Assembly (NCBI RefSeq): GCF_004328625.1
Contig: NZ_CP032229.1
Location: 4,526,001 to 4,590,000 of the forward strand
DNA length: 64,000 bases
Direction of reading: 5' to 3'
DNA from: Streptomyces seoulensis
GTDB taxonomy: Bacteria; Actinomycetota; Actinomycetes; Streptomycetales; Streptomycetaceae
Position 1 is the stretch's first letter. Every line of letters begins with the position of its first letter. Positions 45,376-54,394 of the stretch are shown here, in pieces. A program made the translations under genes and the position numbers. Under the pieces are notes generated by a model. The model ran no database searches, was not told where the DNA came from, and was given only the letters and a program-made list of their open reading frames with translations.

Positions 45376-46806
45376 ATGGCCCCTAGCGCCATGAGCCGTG
45401 GAAAAGACAACTGGGTCGCTTCCCTCTCCGAAGCCCAGCCGGTCCCCTACTGGCTGGAGGACCCCGGCAAGCCCCAGCCCGAGCCCGCCCTCACCGGCAC
45501 CGAGACCTGCGACCTGCTCGTGGTCGGCGGCGGCTACAGCGGACTGTGGACCGCGCTCAACGCCAAGGAGCGCGACCCGGGCCGGGACGTGGTGCTGCTG
45601 GAGGGCCGCGAGGTGGGCTGGGCCGCCTCGGGCCGCAACGGCGGGTTCTGCGCCGCCTCCCTCACCCACGGCCTGGCCAACGGACTGGCCCGCTGGCCGG
45701 ACGAGGTCGGCACGCTGCACGAACTCGGCGCCCGCAACCTGGACGGCATCGAGGACGCGCTCGCCCGGTACGGCATCGACTGCGACTTCGAGCGCACCGG
45801 CGAGATCGACGTGGCCACCGAGACCTACCAGGCGTGGGAACTGCGCGACTGGCACCGGGAACTCGAGGACAAGGGCCTCGCGGACGGCATGGAGTTCCTC
45901 GACCGGGACGCTCTGCGCGCCGAGGTCGGCTCGCCCACCTTCGAGGCCGGACTGTGGGACCGCAGAGGCGTGGCCCTGCTGCACCCCGCCAAGCTGGCCT
46001 GGGGCCTGAAGCGGGCCTGCCTCGCCCTGGGGGTCCGGGTGTACGAGCACACCCCGGCCCTGACCCTGAAGCAGTACGGCGCCGGGATGGAGGCCGGCAC
46101 CCCGTACGGCACGGTCCGGGCCCGCAAGGTCGCGCTCGGCACCAACATCTTCCCCAGCCTCCTGCGCCGGGTCCGCTCCTACACGGTGCCGGTCTACGAC
46201 TACGCGCTGACCACCGAGCCGCTCAGCGCCGGGCAGCTCGACTCGCTCGGCTGGAAGAACCGCCAGGGCCTCGGGGACGCGGCCAACCAGTTCCACTACT
46301 TCCGGCTGACCCCGGACAACCGGGTGCTGTGGGGCGGCTACGACGCGATCTACCCCTACGGCGGCCGGGTGCGCGCGGAGTACGACGACCGGCCGGAGAC
46401 GTACGCCAAGCTGGCCGGGCACTTCTTCACCTGCTTCCCGCAGCTGGAGGGCGTCCGCTTCACCCACGCCTGGGGCGGCGCGATCGACACCTGCTCCCGC
46501 TTCTCGGCGTTCTTCGGCACCGGACATCAGGGCCGGGTCGCCTACGCGGCGGGCTACACGGGCCTCGGTGTGGGGGCCACCCGTTTCGGCGCCGACGTGA
46601 TGCTGGATCTGCTGGACGGCGCGGACACCGAGCGCACCCGGCTGGAGATGGTCCGCAAGAAGCCGCTGCCGTTCCCGCCCGAGCCGTTCGCCTGGACCGG
46701 GATCGCGCTGACCCGCTGGTCGCTGGCGCGGGCCGACGCGCAGGGCGGCCGGCGGAACCTGTGGCTGCGGGCCATGGACCGGCTGGGACTCGGCTTCGAC
46801 AGCTAG
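45376..46806 (+). CDS. FAD-dependent oxidoreductase, PuuB-like (DAO family)
   Basis: 476-residue flavin amine oxidase of the DAO family. The dinucleotide motif VVGGGYSGLWTAL (about 49-61) and WAASGRNGGFCAAS bind FAD; HAWGGAIDTCSRFSAFFG and AAGYTGLGVGATRFGAD close the C-terminal FAD site. It resembles gamma-glutamylputrescine oxidase (PuuB). Streptomyces can glutamylate putrescine with GlnA3 (known from S. coelicolor; no such gene here), so it may take gamma-glutamylputrescine. AGGGAG lies 7 nt before the ATG. It ends the polyamine transport operon. Confidence 0.88.
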   Translation: MAPSAMSRGKDNWVASLSEAQPVPYWLEDPGKPQPEPALTGTETCDLLVVGGGYSGLWTALNAKERDPGRDVVLLEGREVGWAASGRNGGFCAASLTHGLANGLARWPDEVGTLHELGARNLDGIEDALARYGIDCDFERTGEIDVATETYQAWELRDWHRELEDKGLADGMEFLDRDALRAEVGSPTFEAGLWDRRGVALLHPAKLAWGLKRACLALGVRVYEHTPALTLKQYGAGMEAGTPYGTVRARKVALGTNIFPSLLRRVRSYTVPVYDYALTTEPLSAGQLDSLGWKNRQGLGDAANQFHYFRLTPDNRVLWGGYDAIYPYGGRVRAEYDDRPETYAKLAGHFFTCFPQLEGVRFTHAWGGAIDTCSRFSAFFGTGHQGRVAYAAGYTGLGVGATRFGADVMLDLLDGADTERTRLEMVRKKPLPFPPEPFAWTGIALTRWSLARADAQGGRRNLWLRAMDRLGLGFDS

Positions 46807-46873
46807 CCGCCCGGCCCGTGTGACCCAGGTCACTCGAAAGATCCCGGTGAACCCGCGTAATGCGGACCGCCCC

Positions 46874-46921
46874 ACCTCCCTCTCCCTCGCAGACGCGCGT
46901 GTCCGCGAAGGAGAGGGAGGT
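46874..46921 (+). promoter_or_regulatory. RBS-sequestering hairpin with terminator features
   Basis: Arms ACCTCCCTCTCC (46874-46885) and GGAGAGGGAGGT (46910-46921) pair perfectly and continue inward through TCGC-A-GAC and GTC-C-GCGA with one mismatch, around a GCGCGT loop. The right arm contains the GGAGG ribosome site of the gene starting at 46928, and CTTTTC follows the stem. It can thus both terminate the operon transcript and hide the next ribosome site. Confidence 0.7.
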
Positions 46922-46927
46922 CTTTTC

Positions 46928-47389
46928 ATGACAGGGGCGAAGACTGCGGTGGAGTGGCTGGCGTCCGTGGCGCCGGACCCGGAAGCCTGCCGTTGGGAGT
47001 GGGAGCGCAGCCCGCTGGGGGTCGCGCTGCTGCCGGCCGGGAAAGCCTGGGACGTGCTCGTCCTGCCGGGGGAGCTGGGGTATCCGACGCTGGACGTGCT
47101 CACCCGGGTGCTCGATCAACTGGGCCCGGTGCTGGTCGACTTCGGGGACAACCGGGTGGGCTTCTTCGTGCCGCCGGGCACCGCCGCCCGCTGGCTGGGC
47201 ACCGGCATCCGCACGGCCGGGTCCGGCACCTGGATCGTCGTACCGCACCCCGGTCGGGCCACCCAGGGGGTGCGCTGGCTGGTGCCGCCGGACGGGTCGG
47301 GCACGCTCACCGACCCGGCGCTGCTGGAGCTGGCGATGCACGAGGCGGCGGCCGCGCTGGCGAGCGAGGAGGACCGGCGCCGCTCGTGA
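46928..47389 (+). CDS. Hypothetical protein, distant prim-pol-like
   Basis: 153-residue soluble protein starting MTGAKTAVEWLASVAPDPEA. It has RSPLGVALLPAGKAWDVLVL, then FGDNRVGFFVPPGTAARWLG and GVRWLVPPDGSGTLTDPALL, ending in an acidic helix. The pattern slightly recalls the N-terminal part of bifunctional DNA primase/polymerase proteins found in many copies in Streptomyces, but the catalytic residues are not evident, so no activity is claimed. The ATG at 46928 uses GGAGG buried in the hairpin just upstream. The frame is open to 46820 but lacks a ribosome site. Confidence 0.6.
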   Translation: MTGAKTAVEWLASVAPDPEACRWEWERSPLGVALLPAGKAWDVLVLPGELGYPTLDVLTRVLDQLGPVLVDFGDNRVGFFVPPGTAARWLGTGIRTAGSGTWIVVPHPGRATQGVRWLVPPDGSGTLTDPALLELAMHEAAAALASEEDRRRS

Positions 47390-47393
47390 GTGC

Positions 47394-47422
47394 TTGACAA
47401 CTGAATTGGTCTGGACCAAGTT
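47394..47422 (+). promoter_or_regulatory. Chitinase promoter with DasR-type (dre) box
   Basis: TTGACA at 47394-47399 is a good -35. The palindrome TTGGTC-TG-GACCAA (47406-47419) follows in the spacer and matches the DasR-binding consensus (two inverted TGGTC half-sites). DasR represses chitin and N-acetylglucosamine genes and is released by glucosamine-6-phosphate. A repressor here would block RNA polymerase directly. Confidence 0.75.
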
Positions 47423-47466
47423 GGGTGCACCCTCGACCTCCAACTCCCCCATGCCTGGAGGCATTT

Positions 47467-49269
47467 GTGGACCGTTCCCGACCCCTGGTCGCATTCCTCA
47501 CGGTCATGGCTCTCGCCGTGCCCGGCAGTGCCGCGCTCTCGTCGGCCGCCCGTGCGGCCGACGCGGACGCCGCGGTCAACGGCGGTTTCGAATCCGGGCT
47601 CTCCCCCTGGACCTGCACCGCCGGCACCACCGTCACCTCCCCGGTGCACAGCGGCTCCTCGGCGCTGCAAGCCACCCCGCAGGGCAGCGACAACGCCCAG
47701 TGCGCCCAGACGGTGTCCGTCAGACCCAACTCCCAGTACACGCTGGCCGGCTGGGTACGCGGCTCCTACGTCTACCTCGGCGCGAGCGGCACCGGCACCA
47801 CCGACGTCTCCACCTGGACCCAGTCAGCGCCCGACTGGCAGAAGCTCGCCACCACCTTCACCACCGGCGCCAACACCACCAAGGTCACCCTCTACACCCA
47901 CGGCTGGTACGGCACCGGCGCCTACTACGCCGACGACGTCTCCCTCGTGGGCCCCGGCGGCGGCACCACCACCCAGCCGCCCACCGTGCCGACCGGCCTG
48001 AAGACCGGCACCGTCACCGCCACCTCCGTCGGGCTGTCCTGGACCCCGGTCACGGGCGCGACCGGTTACGCGGTCTACCGGGACGGCGTCAAGGTCGCTT
48101 CGCCGACCGGCACTTCGGCCACCGTGAGCGGCCTGAACCCCTCGACCGCGTACTCCTTCCAGGTCACCGCCACCAACGACGCGGGGGAGTCCGCCCGCTC
48201 CGCCACGGTGACCGCGACCACCCCGGCCCGCAGCGACGGCGGGGGCTCCACGCAGCTGCCCGCGCACGCCCTGGTCGGCTATCTGCACGCCAGCTTCGCC
48301 AACGGCTCCGGGTACACGCGGATGGCCGACGTGCCCGACAGCTGGGACGTCATCGACCTGGCCTTCGGCGAGCCGACCGCGGTCACCTCGGGGGACATCC
48401 GGTTCAACCGCTGTCCCGTCTCGGAGTGCCCGAACGTGGAGAGCGACGCCGACTTCCAGGCGGCCATCAAGGCCAAGCAGGCCGCCGGCAAGAAGGTGCT
48501 GATCTCCATCGGCGGCCAGAACGGCCAGGTCCAGCTCACCACCACGGCCGCCCGTGACGCCTTCGTCTCCTCGGTCTCGAAGATCATCGACCAGTACGGT
48601 CTGGACGGCCTCGACATCGACTTCGAGGGCCACTCGCTCTCGCTGAACACCGGAGACACCGACTTCAAGAACCCGACCACCCCGGTGATCGTCAACCTGA
48701 TCTCCGCGCTGAAGACCCTCAAGGCCAAGTACGGAACCAAGTTCGTGCTCACCATGGCCCCGGAGACGTTCTTCGTGCAGAACGGCTACCAGTTCTACGG
48801 CAGCGGCAAGTGGGGCGGGCAGGACCCGCGCTGCGGCGCCTACCTCCCGGTCATCCACGCCCTGCGCGACGACCTCACCCTGCTGCACGTCCAGGACTAC
48901 AACTCGGGCCCGATCATGGGGCTGGACAACCAGTACCACTCCATGGGCGGCGCCGACTTCCACATCGCCATGACCGACATGCTGCTCACCGGCTTCCCGG
49001 TCGCCGGTGACGCGGGCAACGTCTTCCCGCCGCTGCGCCCCGACCAGGTCGCCATCGGCATGCCCGCCTCGGTCAACGCGGGCAACGGCTACGTCGCCCC
49101 GGCCGAGGTCACCAAGACCCTGGACTGCCTCACGAAGAAGACGAACTGCGGCTCGTACGCGACCCACGGAACGTGGCCCGCGCTACGGGGTCTGATGACC
49201 TGGTCGGTGAACTGGGACCGGTTCGCGGGCTGGGAGTTCCAGCGGACCTTCGACTCCTACTTCGGCTGA
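47467..49269 (+). CDS. Secreted GH18 chitinase with CBM and FnIII domains
   Basis: 600-residue exported chitinase. The signal peptide ends near residue 30 (SSAARA). Next are an N-terminal carbohydrate-binding domain (about 32-158), a fibronectin type III domain (about 163-253, starting PPTVPTGLKTGTVTATSVGL) and the GH18 catalytic barrel (about 260-600). The catalytic DGLDIDFE (380-387, acid Glu387) is intact, with KVLISIGGQNG before it and GLMTWSVNWD near the end. The GTG start has GGAGG. It degrades chitin outside the cell. The upstream dre box implies DasR control. Confidence 0.93.
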   Translation: MDRSRPLVAFLTVMALAVPGSAALSSAARAADADAAVNGGFESGLSPWTCTAGTTVTSPVHSGSSALQATPQGSDNAQCAQTVSVRPNSQYTLAGWVRGSYVYLGASGTGTTDVSTWTQSAPDWQKLATTFTTGANTTKVTLYTHGWYGTGAYYADDVSLVGPGGGTTTQPPTVPTGLKTGTVTATSVGLSWTPVTGATGYAVYRDGVKVASPTGTSATVSGLNPSTAYSFQVTATNDAGESARSATVTATTPARSDGGGSTQLPAHALVGYLHASFANGSGYTRMADVPDSWDVIDLAFGEPTAVTSGDIRFNRCPVSECPNVESDADFQAAIKAKQAAGKKVLISIGGQNGQVQLTTTAARDAFVSSVSKIIDQYGLDGLDIDFEGHSLSLNTGDTDFKNPTTPVIVNLISALKTLKAKYGTKFVLTMAPETFFVQNGYQFYGSGKWGGQDPRCGAYLPVIHALRDDLTLLHVQDYNSGPIMGLDNQYHSMGGADFHIAMTDMLLTGFPVAGDAGNVFPPLRPDQVAIGMPASVNAGNGYVAPAEVTKTLDCLTKKTNCGSYATHGTWPALRGLMTWSVNWDRFAGWEFQRTFDSYFG

Positions 49270-49879
49270 GCACCAGACCCAGGCAGGTCAGCAGCACCGC
49301 GCCCAGGCACCAGGACGCGAGCACGTCCAGGGGCCAGTGGAAGCCCCGCCGCACCAGCCCGTACGACACCGCGAGCACCAGCGCGGCCGGGACACCGGTC
49401 GCCGCCAGGCGTGCGGCGCGGGTGCGGCACCAGGGCAGCAGGAGCAGCGCCGAGGCGCCGTACGCCACGGCTGCCGTCGCGGTGTGGCCGGAGGGGAAGT
49501 AGCCGGTGGCCGGGGGCACCACGGGGGTCCCCGGCCGCGCGGTCCACAGCTTCAGCGGGACGACGATCGCCGGGAGCACCGCCATCAGGAGGGCGGCCGC
49601 GGCCGGCGGCAGCCACCAGTGGGGCGTCCCGGCGCTCCGGCCCCGCCAGGCCGCGTAGACGAGGGCGAGCACCAGCAGCGGGACGGCCACCGTGATGTTG
49701 CCGAGGTCGGAGAGGAGTTCGGAGAAACGGTCCGGGTGGACCAGGTCCCGGCTCAGCCGGGCGTCCAGCGCGAGCAGCGGGCCGTGTGCCAGCACCTGCC
49801 AGGTGAGCAGCGCGAACATCAGCGCCGGGAGGCACAGCAGGAGGACGGCCGGGGCGAGGCGGCGGGCGGGAGTGGACAC
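49130..49879 (-). CDS. PAP2-family membrane phosphatase
   Basis: 249-residue membrane protein with about five spans and the PAP2 triad motifs: KLWTARPGTP (K-x6-RP), PSGHTATAA, and SYGLVRRGFHWPLDV, which carries the R-x5-H-x3-D. Such enzymes dephosphorylate undecaprenyl pyrophosphate, phosphatidate or similar lipids at the membrane's outer face. The start is taken as GTG at 49879 without a clear ribosome site. The last ~45 residues are a Ser/Arg-rich tail that lies antisense to the chitinase 3' end (140-nt overlap), perhaps because an original stop near 49264 was lost. Confidence 0.82.
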   Translation of the reverse strand: MSTPARRLAPAVLLLCLPALMFALLTWQVLAHGPLLALDARLSRDLVHPDRFSELLSDLGNITVAVPLLVLALVYAAWRGRSAGTPHWWLPPAAAALLMAVLPAIVVPLKLWTARPGTPVVPPATGYFPSGHTATAAVAYGASALLLLPWCRTRAARLAATGVPAALVLAVSYGLVRRGFHWPLDVLASWCLGAVLLTCLGLVLSRSRSRRSAGTPSPRTGPSSPTRSSDPVARATFRGSRTSRSSSSS

Positions 49880-49930
49880 CGGGCCAGCTTCGCATGCGCG
49901 CGTGCGGCGGGAAGCGAGTGGCGAGAAGGA

Positions 49931-49976
49931 GGTCGGCCGCCCCGGAACAGGGGGGGTGGTTCCGGGGCGGCCGACC
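49931..49976 (-). terminator. Strong hairpin terminator downstream of gabT
   Basis: Perfect 18-bp stem GGTCGGCCGCCCCGGAAC (49931-49948) with its complement at 49959-49976, loop of ten. On the minus strand TCCTTCTC follows. It lies 277 nt past the gabT stop and about 50 nt before the PAP2 start. The rest of the 373-nt gap 49880-50252 shows no gene. Confidence 0.75.
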
Positions 49977-50252
49977 GGACCGGGATGTCGCGCGCCCCGG
50001 GGGGTTTGGGGCGGCGACCGTCCGATCGGTGTGGAGATCCCGGAGCCCTCAGGCCCCGGTTGTGTGCGCGAGGGCACGACCAGGTCGAAGCTGGGGAGGC
50101 CCCGGCCTGAACTCGCCCGCAGTCCCCTGCGAGCGGGGTGTATCTCTCATCGGGACCGAACTTACGGCAGGCGGCGGCGGTCGGACAGACGCAATCGCGT
50201 CCTGTCATCCACCTCGCACACGTTCTTCACACGGCCTGCCGCAGTCGTCCGC

Positions 50253-51587
50253 TCAGATACGGGAGAAAGCCTGCTCGATGATGTCCAGGCCCTCGTTCAG
50301 CAGGTCCTCGCCGATGACCAGCGGCGGCAGGAAGCGCAGCACGTTGCCGTAGGTGCCACAGGTCAGGACCAGCAGGCCCTCCTGGTGGCACGCCTTGGCC
50401 AGCGCGGCGGCGGCCTCGGCGTTCGGCTCCTTGGTGTCGCGGTCCTTGACCAGCTCGATCGCGATCATCGCGCCGCGGCCCCGGATGTCACCGATGATGT
50501 CGAACTTCTCGGCCATGGTGGCCAGGCGGCCCTTCATGACCTGCTCGATGTGCTTGGCCTTGCCGTTGAGGTCCTGCTCCTTCATCGTCTCGATCGCGCC
50601 GAGCGCGGCGGCGCAGGCCACCGGGTTGCCGCCGTAGGTGCCGCCGAGGCCACCCGCGTGCGCGGCGTCCATGATCTCGGCGCGGCCCGTCACGGCGGCG
50701 AGCGGCAGACCGCCCGCGATGCCCTTGGCGGTGGTGATCAGGTCCGGGACGATGCCCTCGTCCTCGCACGCGAACCACTGGCCGGTGCGGCAGAAGCCGG
50801 ACTGGATCTCGTCCGCGACGAAGACGATGCCGTTCTCGTTGGCGAACTTCACGATCTCCGGCAGGAAGCCCTTGGCCGGCTCGATGAAGCCGCCCTCGCC
50901 GAGCACCGGCTCGATGATGATCGCGGCCACGTTGTCCGCGCCGACCTGCTTGGTGATCTGGTCGATCGCCTGCTTGGCGGCCTCCGGACCCGCGTTCTCC
51001 GGGCCGGTGGGCCAGCGGTAGCCGTAGGCCACCGGCACCCGGTAGACCTCGGGCGCGAACGGGCCGAAGCCGTTCTTGTACGGCATGTTCTTCGCCGTCA
51101 GCGCCATCGTGAGGTTGGTGCGGCCGTGGTAGCCGTGGTCGAACACCACGACGGCCTGGCGCTTGGTGTGGGCGCGGGCGATCTTCACCGCGTTCTCGAC
51201 CGCCTCGGCGCCCGAGTTGAACAGCGCCGACTTCTTCGCGTGGTCACCCGGGGTCAGCTCGGCGAGGGCCTCGGCGACCTCCACGTAGCCCTCGTAGGGG
51301 GTGACCATGAAACAGGTGTGGGTGAAGTCGGCGAGCTGGGCGCTCGCGCGGCGCACCACGGCCTCGGCGGAGGCGCCCACCGAGGTCACGGCGATGCCGG
51401 AGCCGAAGTCGATCAGGCTGTTGCCGTCGACGTCCTCGATCACGCCACCGCCCGCGCGCGTGACGAACACCGGCAGCGTGGACCCCACGCCCTGGGCGAC
51501 GACCGCGGTGCGGCGGGCCTGAAGCTCCTGCGACTTCGGGCCGGGAATGGCGGTGACGACGCGGCGCTCCTGCGGAAGTGCGGTCAT
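50253..51587 (-). CDS. gabT: 4-aminobutyrate aminotransferase
   Basis: 444-residue class III aminotransferase matching GABA transaminases. Seen are SALFNSGAEAVENAVKIARA, DHGYHGRTNLTMALT, the cofactor Asp in VADEIQSGFCRTG, and the PLP Lys in LITTAKGIAGGLPLAAV. It converts GABA and 2-oxoglutarate to succinic semialdehyde and glutamate. The ATG follows CAGGAG. Divergent from the large ATPase gene. The aldehyde dehydrogenase at 56745 could complete the route to succinate. Confidence 0.94.
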   Translation of the reverse strand: MTALPQERRVVTAIPGPKSQELQARRTAVVAQGVGSTLPVFVTRAGGGVIEDVDGNSLIDFGSGIAVTSVGASAEAVVRRASAQLADFTHTCFMVTPYEGYVEVAEALAELTPGDHAKKSALFNSGAEAVENAVKIARAHTKRQAVVVFDHGYHGRTNLTMALTAKNMPYKNGFGPFAPEVYRVPVAYGYRWPTGPENAGPEAAKQAIDQITKQVGADNVAAIIIEPVLGEGGFIEPAKGFLPEIVKFANENGIVFVADEIQSGFCRTGQWFACEDEGIVPDLITTAKGIAGGLPLAAVTGRAEIMDAAHAGGLGGTYGGNPVACAAALGAIETMKEQDLNGKAKHIEQVMKGRLATMAEKFDIIGDIRGRGAMIAIELVKDRDTKEPNAEAAAALAKACHQEGLLVLTCGTYGNVLRFLPPLVIGEDLLNEGLDIIEQAFSRI

Positions 51588-51837
51588 GCGGGGCTCCTGG
51601 GGGTGATTACGGACGCTTGTCTTCTTTTCTCGCAGGTTAGGACCGTTGCCGGGAGCCGGTCATGCTCCATGTGGGCGTTGTCCGGCATGGCGCTTGTCCG
51701 CCGTGGACATAGCAGTGGGTGACGGCCCCGGCCGACCGGTGCCGGACACCGGCCGCGTAACCGGTGAACTCCCCTTTCCAGGGCGTTAGATTGACTCGCT
51801 GACGGTGGACGGAGCGGCTGCTCAGGGGGCAACGGCG

Positions 51838-54273
51838 ATGGAGAGCGACGGCATGCGGGACACACGCGGCACGGGGACCGGCCCGGTCCCACGCCCGGCA
51901 GTACCGCCCCAGGGGCCTGCCGTGCCGCCGCGTCCGCCCCGGGCGCCGGACGCCACCCCCGTGGGGGCGTCTCCCGGGTACCCACCGCAGTCCGGTCAGC
52001 CCGGTCAATCCGGTTCGCCGGTGGCCGACTGGCTGGACGACCCGCGCCCGGCCGCCGAGCCCGGCATCTGGCGCCACCGTTACCGGCTGCCCAAGGCCGC
52101 GCGCCAGGAACAGCGCCTCGCCCCCGTCACCGTCGTCGGCTTCCTCGTCCCGCTCGTGGCCGGACTGCTGCTCTGGTCGCTCTGGAAGCACGGCAGCATC
52201 CCCTACCAGTGGGCTGTTCTGCGGCTGCTCACCCCGAGCGACTGGTGGTGGGGCGGCACCACCAGCCCCAAGGGCTATCAGGGCGCCGAGGCCATCACGG
52301 TCGCGGGCGGGGTGTTCTTCGCGATCCTCGTCTACGCCATGGCCCGCCTCGGCAGCTGGGCCGACATCATCCGGCATCTCGTCACCGGCCGCCCTCAGCC
52401 CGGCCGGGCCCTGATCGCCGCCCTCGGCGCGCTCGCCACCCTCGTCCTCGTCTTTCCCAGCTCCTTCGGTCTCGGCTGGGACGCGCTGCCGGTGCAGGAC
52501 CCTCTGTTCTCCCTCATCGTCCTGATCACCGGCGACTACACGGTCTTCGCCTCCCCGACGCTCACGTACGGTCTCTGCGTCCTCATCACCCTGCTGGTGC
52601 TGTGGCCGTTCGCGAGGGTCGGCGGCTGGTGGACCCTCGTGAAGGACGCGGTCGCCGCGCGGGAGCGGGCGAAGAGCGCGGACGACACCACGCGGCCGGT
52701 CACGGACCGCAAGCCCTCGCAGTGGCCCGACCTCCGCGAGGCCGGCCAGCACCAGGCCGCCGACGTGCTCACCGCCGCACTGCGCGCCGGGCAGATGAAC
52801 GACGTGGACTGCGCCCGGATCGACGGCATGTGGACCGTGTCCCGCGCCGAGGCGCGCATCCCGTCGTTCACGGCCACCGTCCTGCGCGACGGCGCCGCCG
52901 CCTGGACCCACCCCTCGGGCCAGCGCGACCTGCCCGGCCGCGAGGGCCGGCACGACCTGCCGGCCGGACAGGTACGGATCGGCCGCTGGGCGCAGGGGGA
53001 ACGCACTCCGCTCGCCTACGGCGGGGCGGGAGCCGCTCTCGGACCGGAGACCCTCGCCACCTCGCTGCTCGCCGTCGGGCCCTCGGGATCCGGCAAGACA
53101 CGCCACCTCGTCCGGCCCGTCGTGGAGTCGCTGGGACTGCACGCCCTCGCGGGGCGCTGTGCGGTCGTGGTGGTCTGCGCGGCCGGGACGCAGCTCGGGC
53201 CCGACTCCGCCTACGACGTCGTCGTACGGCTCGGTGACCCGGCCTCCGTGTACGACCTCGACCCGTACGCGGAAACACAGGACCCGGACGAGGCGGCCAC
53301 GCTGCTCGCGGAGGCCCTGGCCGGTGACCTAGGGACGCGGGGCGGGTCGCGTGCGGTCACGGCGCTCTCCCAGTTGCTCGGCCCGTACCGGGCCGCCTAC
53401 GGCCGCTTCCCGACGCTGCCGGTGCTGCGGGAACTCCTGGAGGGTGAGCCCGCGGCCCTGAACGCGCTGCGCGCCGCCCTGGACTCGGAGGAGCACTCCG
53501 CGATGCGGCGCGAACTGGACGCGCGGGCCCGGCATGCGGGCGGTCGGGACGACCCGGGAACCCTGCTGGCGGACCGGCTTGCCGCGCTTGACCGCCCGGC
53601 GTTCGCGGGTTTCTTCGGCGCGGACGAGCGGCACGCCCGGCCCTTCTCGCTGCGGGCAGTCGTCAGCCACCCGGTGCGGGTACGCGTCGACCTTCCCGAG
53701 CGGGGTTATGAGGAGGCGGCGCGGATCGTCACGCGTCTGGTGCTCGCCCAGTTCGACGCCGTGGCGTCGGCAGGTGGCCGCTCACACTTCGCCTGCCTCG
53801 TCCTCGATGACGCGGCGGGCGCCGTGACGAGCGAGTCCGTCCGGCGCGTCCAGCGGCTTCGGTCCCGCAACGCGGGTGTGGTGCTCGCTCTGCGTACGGT
53901 GGGCGAGGTTCCTGAGGCGCTGCACGGCCCGCTGTACGCGGCAGTGGGCTGCCGCATGGCCTTCTCCGGAGTCACCACGTGGGACGGCGGCCGCTTCGCG
54001 GAGGCGTGGGGAACCCAGTGGGTGGAGACCAAGGACGTCGCGCAGCACACCGTGTTCGCCGACCAGCCGATGACGCGCCTGATCCACAGTCTGCGCAAGC
54101 TGGTGACCGGAAAGGCTGTGACGACGGAGGCGGTCACCGTCCGCCAGGTGGAACGTGAGCGCTGGTCCGCCTCCGAGCTCGCTCATGCCGTTCCGCCGGG
54201 TCACGCGGTCCTCTCGCTCACGACGGTACGCGGGGAGCACGCGCCGCCCCTGCTGGTGGACCTGCGGGGGTGA
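51838..54273 (+). CDS. Large membrane ATP-binding protein, VirD4/FtsK-like
   Basis: 811-residue protein. A Pro-rich N-terminus (about 1-75) is followed by four or so membrane spans (about 95-270) and a cytoplasmic ATPase domain. Walker A is AVGPSGSGKTR (about 412-422); the Walker B equivalent is FACLVLDDAAG with Asp-Asp instead of Asp-Glu. The layout, spans then P-loop, recalls coupling proteins (VirD4/TraG) and FtsK, but no relaxase, gamma domain or conjugation gene is near. Chromosomal position beside gabT suggests a housekeeping actinobacterial role. Start at 51838 preferred over GTG 51805. Function unknown. Confidence 0.75.
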   Translation: MESDGMRDTRGTGTGPVPRPAVPPQGPAVPPRPPRAPDATPVGASPGYPPQSGQPGQSGSPVADWLDDPRPAAEPGIWRHRYRLPKAARQEQRLAPVTVVGFLVPLVAGLLLWSLWKHGSIPYQWAVLRLLTPSDWWWGGTTSPKGYQGAEAITVAGGVFFAILVYAMARLGSWADIIRHLVTGRPQPGRALIAALGALATLVLVFPSSFGLGWDALPVQDPLFSLIVLITGDYTVFASPTLTYGLCVLITLLVLWPFARVGGWWTLVKDAVAARERAKSADDTTRPVTDRKPSQWPDLREAGQHQAADVLTAALRAGQMNDVDCARIDGMWTVSRAEARIPSFTATVLRDGAAAWTHPSGQRDLPGREGRHDLPAGQVRIGRWAQGERTPLAYGGAGAALGPETLATSLLAVGPSGSGKTRHLVRPVVESLGLHALAGRCAVVVVCAAGTQLGPDSAYDVVVRLGDPASVYDLDPYAETQDPDEAATLLAEALAGDLGTRGGSRAVTALSQLLGPYRAAYGRFPTLPVLRELLEGEPAALNALRAALDSEEHSAMRRELDARARHAGGRDDPGTLLADRLAALDRPAFAGFFGADERHARPFSLRAVVSHPVRVRVDLPERGYEEAARIVTRLVLAQFDAVASAGGRSHFACLVLDDAAGAVTSESVRRVQRLRSRNAGVVLALRTVGEVPEALHGPLYAAVGCRMAFSGVTTWDGGRFAEAWGTQWVETKDVAQHTVFADQPMTRLIHSLRKLVTGKAVTTEAVTVRQVERERWSASELAHAVPPGHAVLSLTTVRGEHAPPLLVDLRG

Positions 54274-54350
54274 ACGGAGGCCCGGCATCGTACGGTGAGG
54301 CAGAATCGGGGTGGGTCGTTCATACGTGGCGGCCAAGAGATGACTGCTCC

Positions 54351-54376
54351 CGGCCGGCGCGACGGCGCGCCGGCCG
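54351..54376 (+). terminator. Hairpin between the ATPase gene and the PucR regulator
   Basis: Perfect 10-bp stem CGGCCGGCGC (54351-54360) with GCGCCGGCCG (54367-54376) and a 6-nt loop, 18 nt before the regulator ATG. It may end the preceding transcript or modulate the regulator leader. There is no U-tract. Confidence 0.5.
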
Positions 54377-54394
54377 TCCCGACCTGAAGGTCCC

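Noticed and set aside
49880..50252. Possible small gene upstream of PAP2
   Set aside because: The only frame there is Arg/Pro/Ala-rich, spans the terminator hairpin and has no ribosome site.
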